Shown in pieces: positions 62,770-64,000 of a stretch of 64,000 nt of DNA (position 1 is its first letter; the number at the start of each line of letters is the position of its first letter). The stretch comes from Longimicrobium terrae. Its GTDB lineage: Bacteria; Gemmatimonadota; Gemmatimonadetes; Longimicrobiales; Longimicrobiaceae. Both the position numbers and the translations under genes were made by a program. Location: the NCBI RefSeq assembly GCF_014202995.1, contig NZ_JACHIA010000005.1, forward strand, positions 248,001 through 312,000. The letters run 5' to 3'. The notes beneath the pieces were generated by a model, which saw only the letters and a program-made list of their open reading frames with translations, searched no databases and was not told the origin of the DNA.

Positions 62770-63816
62770 TCAGCGTCCGCCGCGAAGCTTGCCGCGCCAC
62801 CGGTCTTCCGGCTTGGCCCCCATGGGCGTGCCGCCGGGGATCCCGCTGCTGAACCCGGCCAGCGGGTCGCCCGCGCTCAGGGCCCGTGCCGAGCCTGCGG
62901 GATCGGCCTTTTCCACCGCGCTCACCTTCATCTCCGCCTCGGCCAGCTGCGCCAGCCCGTCCTGCCGGAAGGCCATCTGGTTCAGGTCCACCGCGTGGTC
63001 GAAGTCGGTCAGGTCGATGAGCGTCTGCAGCTCGCCCAGGCGCTTCTCGTAGTCGTCGCGGATGCGCTCGGCGGCCATGTTGCGCACCTCCAGCAGGTCC
63101 GTGTCGCCAAAGATCCCCTGCGCGGCCGTCGTGGCGGCGCCCACGGCCTTGGTGATGGTGTGCTTGTCCGCCAGTTGGTTCGCCTCGTCCTCGGCCGTCT
63201 GGATGTGGTAGTCCGCGCGGCGCAGGACGCGTTGAAGCAGGCCCTCGATGTTCTGCATCTGGCCCTTCATGGCGTCGTACTCCTCGATGTCGCGCGAGCG
63301 GCGCGCGGCGATCTCGGCGTGCGCGTTCAGCCCGTCGTCATCCCCCGTCCCGCGGGCGGCGCCGGCCAGGCGAAGGGCCTGCTGACGCTCCTTTTCGCTC
63401 TGCGCGATCTTGGACTCCAGCATCCGCCGCACTCCCACCAGCCGTCCCAGGCGGTCCTGGATCACGGCGCGGCGCTCCTTCATCTGCTTGACGAAGGCGT
63501 GCAGGATACTGACGGGATCCAGCTCCACGAAGTTGCCGGTAATCCACCGGGAAATCATCTGCAGCCCGTAGAACAGCAAGGTGCGCGGGCGGTCCCAGAC
63601 GAACACCATGCAGTAGACCAGCGCCAGCGCGCCCAGCAGAAAGCTGAGGTACAGCGTGTTTTCGGCGATCTCGATCAGCTTGGGGAGCAGGGTGATGAAG
63701 CCCCAGGCCAGCCCCACCCCCATGCCGGCCAGCAGCCCCATTCCCACCTTGCCCTCCGGGCGCTGCCAGTACGTGCGCTTGCCGGCGGGGGTGCCGCCGG
63801 AAGAAATCTCGGCCAT
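62770..63816 (-). CDS. Membrane protein with long coiled coil, unknown function
   Basis: 348 residues. Two membrane helices (about 25-48 and 53-75), then a long helical, charged region (about 105-280) rich in Lys/Arg/Glu with heptad character ('RRMLESKIAQSEKERQQALR', 'NLAADERIRDDYEKRL'-like segment 'AAERIRDDYEKRLGELQTL'). The Gly/Pro-rich tail is likely disordered. No family recognised; its topology resembles coiled-coil membrane-associated proteins. One-base overlap with the upstream gene and 71 bases before the OmpA-fused binding protein place it in the ABC operon. Confidence 0.7.
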   Translation of the reverse strand: MAEISSGGTPAGKRTYWQRPEGKVGMGLLAGMGVGLAWGFITLLPKLIEIAENTLYLSFLLGALALVYCMVFVWDRPRTLLFYGLQMISRWITGNFVELDPVSILHAFVKQMKERRAVIQDRLGRLVGVRRMLESKIAQSEKERQQALRLAGAARGTGDDDGLNAHAEIAARRSRDIEEYDAMKGQMQNIEGLLQRVLRRADYHIQTAEDEANQLADKHTITKAVGAATTAAQGIFGDTDLLEVRNMAAERIRDDYEKRLGELQTLIDLTDFDHAVDLNQMAFRQDGLAQLAEAEMKVSAVEKADPAGSARALSAGDPLAGFSSGIPGGTPMGAKPEDRWRGKLRGGR

Positions 63817-64000
63817 CAGCGGGCTCCCGCGGCGGGGGGAATGAGGGGTGCAATGCGTGCGCGTTCGGCGGCCAGTTCGGCTTCCACCACGGCGTACGAG
63901 GCATCGAAGCGGGCCGAGTTGCCGTCGATGCTGGCGCGCGCCTGGGCCAAGCTGGCTTCCAGCTCGGCCTGGCGCGCCTGCAGTTCGCGGATCTCCTCCG
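63816..64000 (-). CDS. C-terminal end of a coiled-coil protein (partial)
   Basis: Runs off the window edge; 61 codons are visible. The sequence begins 'EEIRELQARQAELEASLAQA' and continues 'AYAVVEAELAAERAR'-like helices before a Pro-rich end ('APLIPPAAGAR'). Stop overlaps the next start (TGATG). Probably the upstream member of the ABC-associated operon; the missing part is needed to name it. Confidence 0.65.
   Translation of the reverse strand, partial: EEIRELQARQAELEASLAQARASIDGNSARFDASYAVVEAELAAERARIAPLIPPAAGAR

Overview
The window is GC-rich (around 70% in most genes), densely coded on both strands, and reads as a chromosomal segment of a free-living diderm bacterium. The mix of genes (PPC-repeat secreted proteins, DUF2911, an RHS protein with a DUF4214-like N-terminus, an ABA4-like membrane protein, ECF sigma/anti-sigma/PDZ cassette) and the abundance of short dispersed palindromes fit Gemmatimonadota, perhaps Longimicrobium-like. 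That placement is an inference from general familiarity, not from a search.

Layout. 1-2.8 kb: end of a phytase-like esterase gene, a TIM-barrel-like hypothetical, a structured RNA resembling 6S RNA with a near-perfect sigma70 promoter, initiator tRNA-fMet with a terminator, then an HTH-nucleotidyltransferase/HEPN toxin-antitoxin pair behind a palindromic operator. 3-15 kb: lytic transglycosylase, M15-like peptidase with LysM, OB-fold-like secreted protein, MHYT-PAS-GAF histidine kinase, stress protein (PRC-barrel/DUF2382), lipoprotein hydrolase, SDR. 15.6-20 kb: sucA-sucB (2-oxoglutarate dehydrogenase E1 and E2). 20-30 kb: DEAD-box helicase, SRPBCC protein, three PPC-repeat secreted proteins, HTTM-like and ABA4-like membrane proteins. 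30-37.8 kb: pyruvate dehydrogenase operon pdhA-pdhB-pdhC, Uma2-type nuclease, lipA and an AidB-like acyl-CoA dehydrogenase. LipA supplies the lipoyl groups that both E2 proteins in the window need; no E3 gene is present. 38.3-44.1 kb: a large RHS protein whose GC-poor tip carries an HExxH metallopeptidase motif, followed by a GC-poor candidate immunity gene.

44.5-50.8 kb is a methionine/SAM region, all on the minus strand: metY-lysC-metX-hom form a tightly overlapping operon (aspartate kinase, homoserine dehydrogenase, homoserine O-acetyltransferase, O-acetylhomoserine sulfhydrylase) and metK lies just upstream. The two units appear to use different leader controls. metY has a short leader ORF with a run of Met and Cys codons followed by mutually exclusive hairpins and a strong terminator, laid out like a classic ribosome-mediated attenuator. 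metK has a candidate SAM-II riboswitch feeding a terminator. I regard the metY leader as the most interesting undescribed system here.

51-64 kb: small secreted proteins, DUF971 and DUF2911 proteins, an ECF sigma/anti-sigma/double-PDZ cassette, a BrnT/BrnA-like toxin-antitoxin pair, and an ABC transporter operon whose substrate-binding protein is fused to an OmpA-like peptidoglycan-binding domain.

Running through the window are several families of short palindromic or tandem-word repeats. They sit at gene ends (sometimes supplying the stop codon), between E1 and E2 genes in both dehydrogenase operons, and in a 680-bp nested palindrome at 54.2-54.9 kb. No transposase, integrase, CRISPR array or rRNA was seen.
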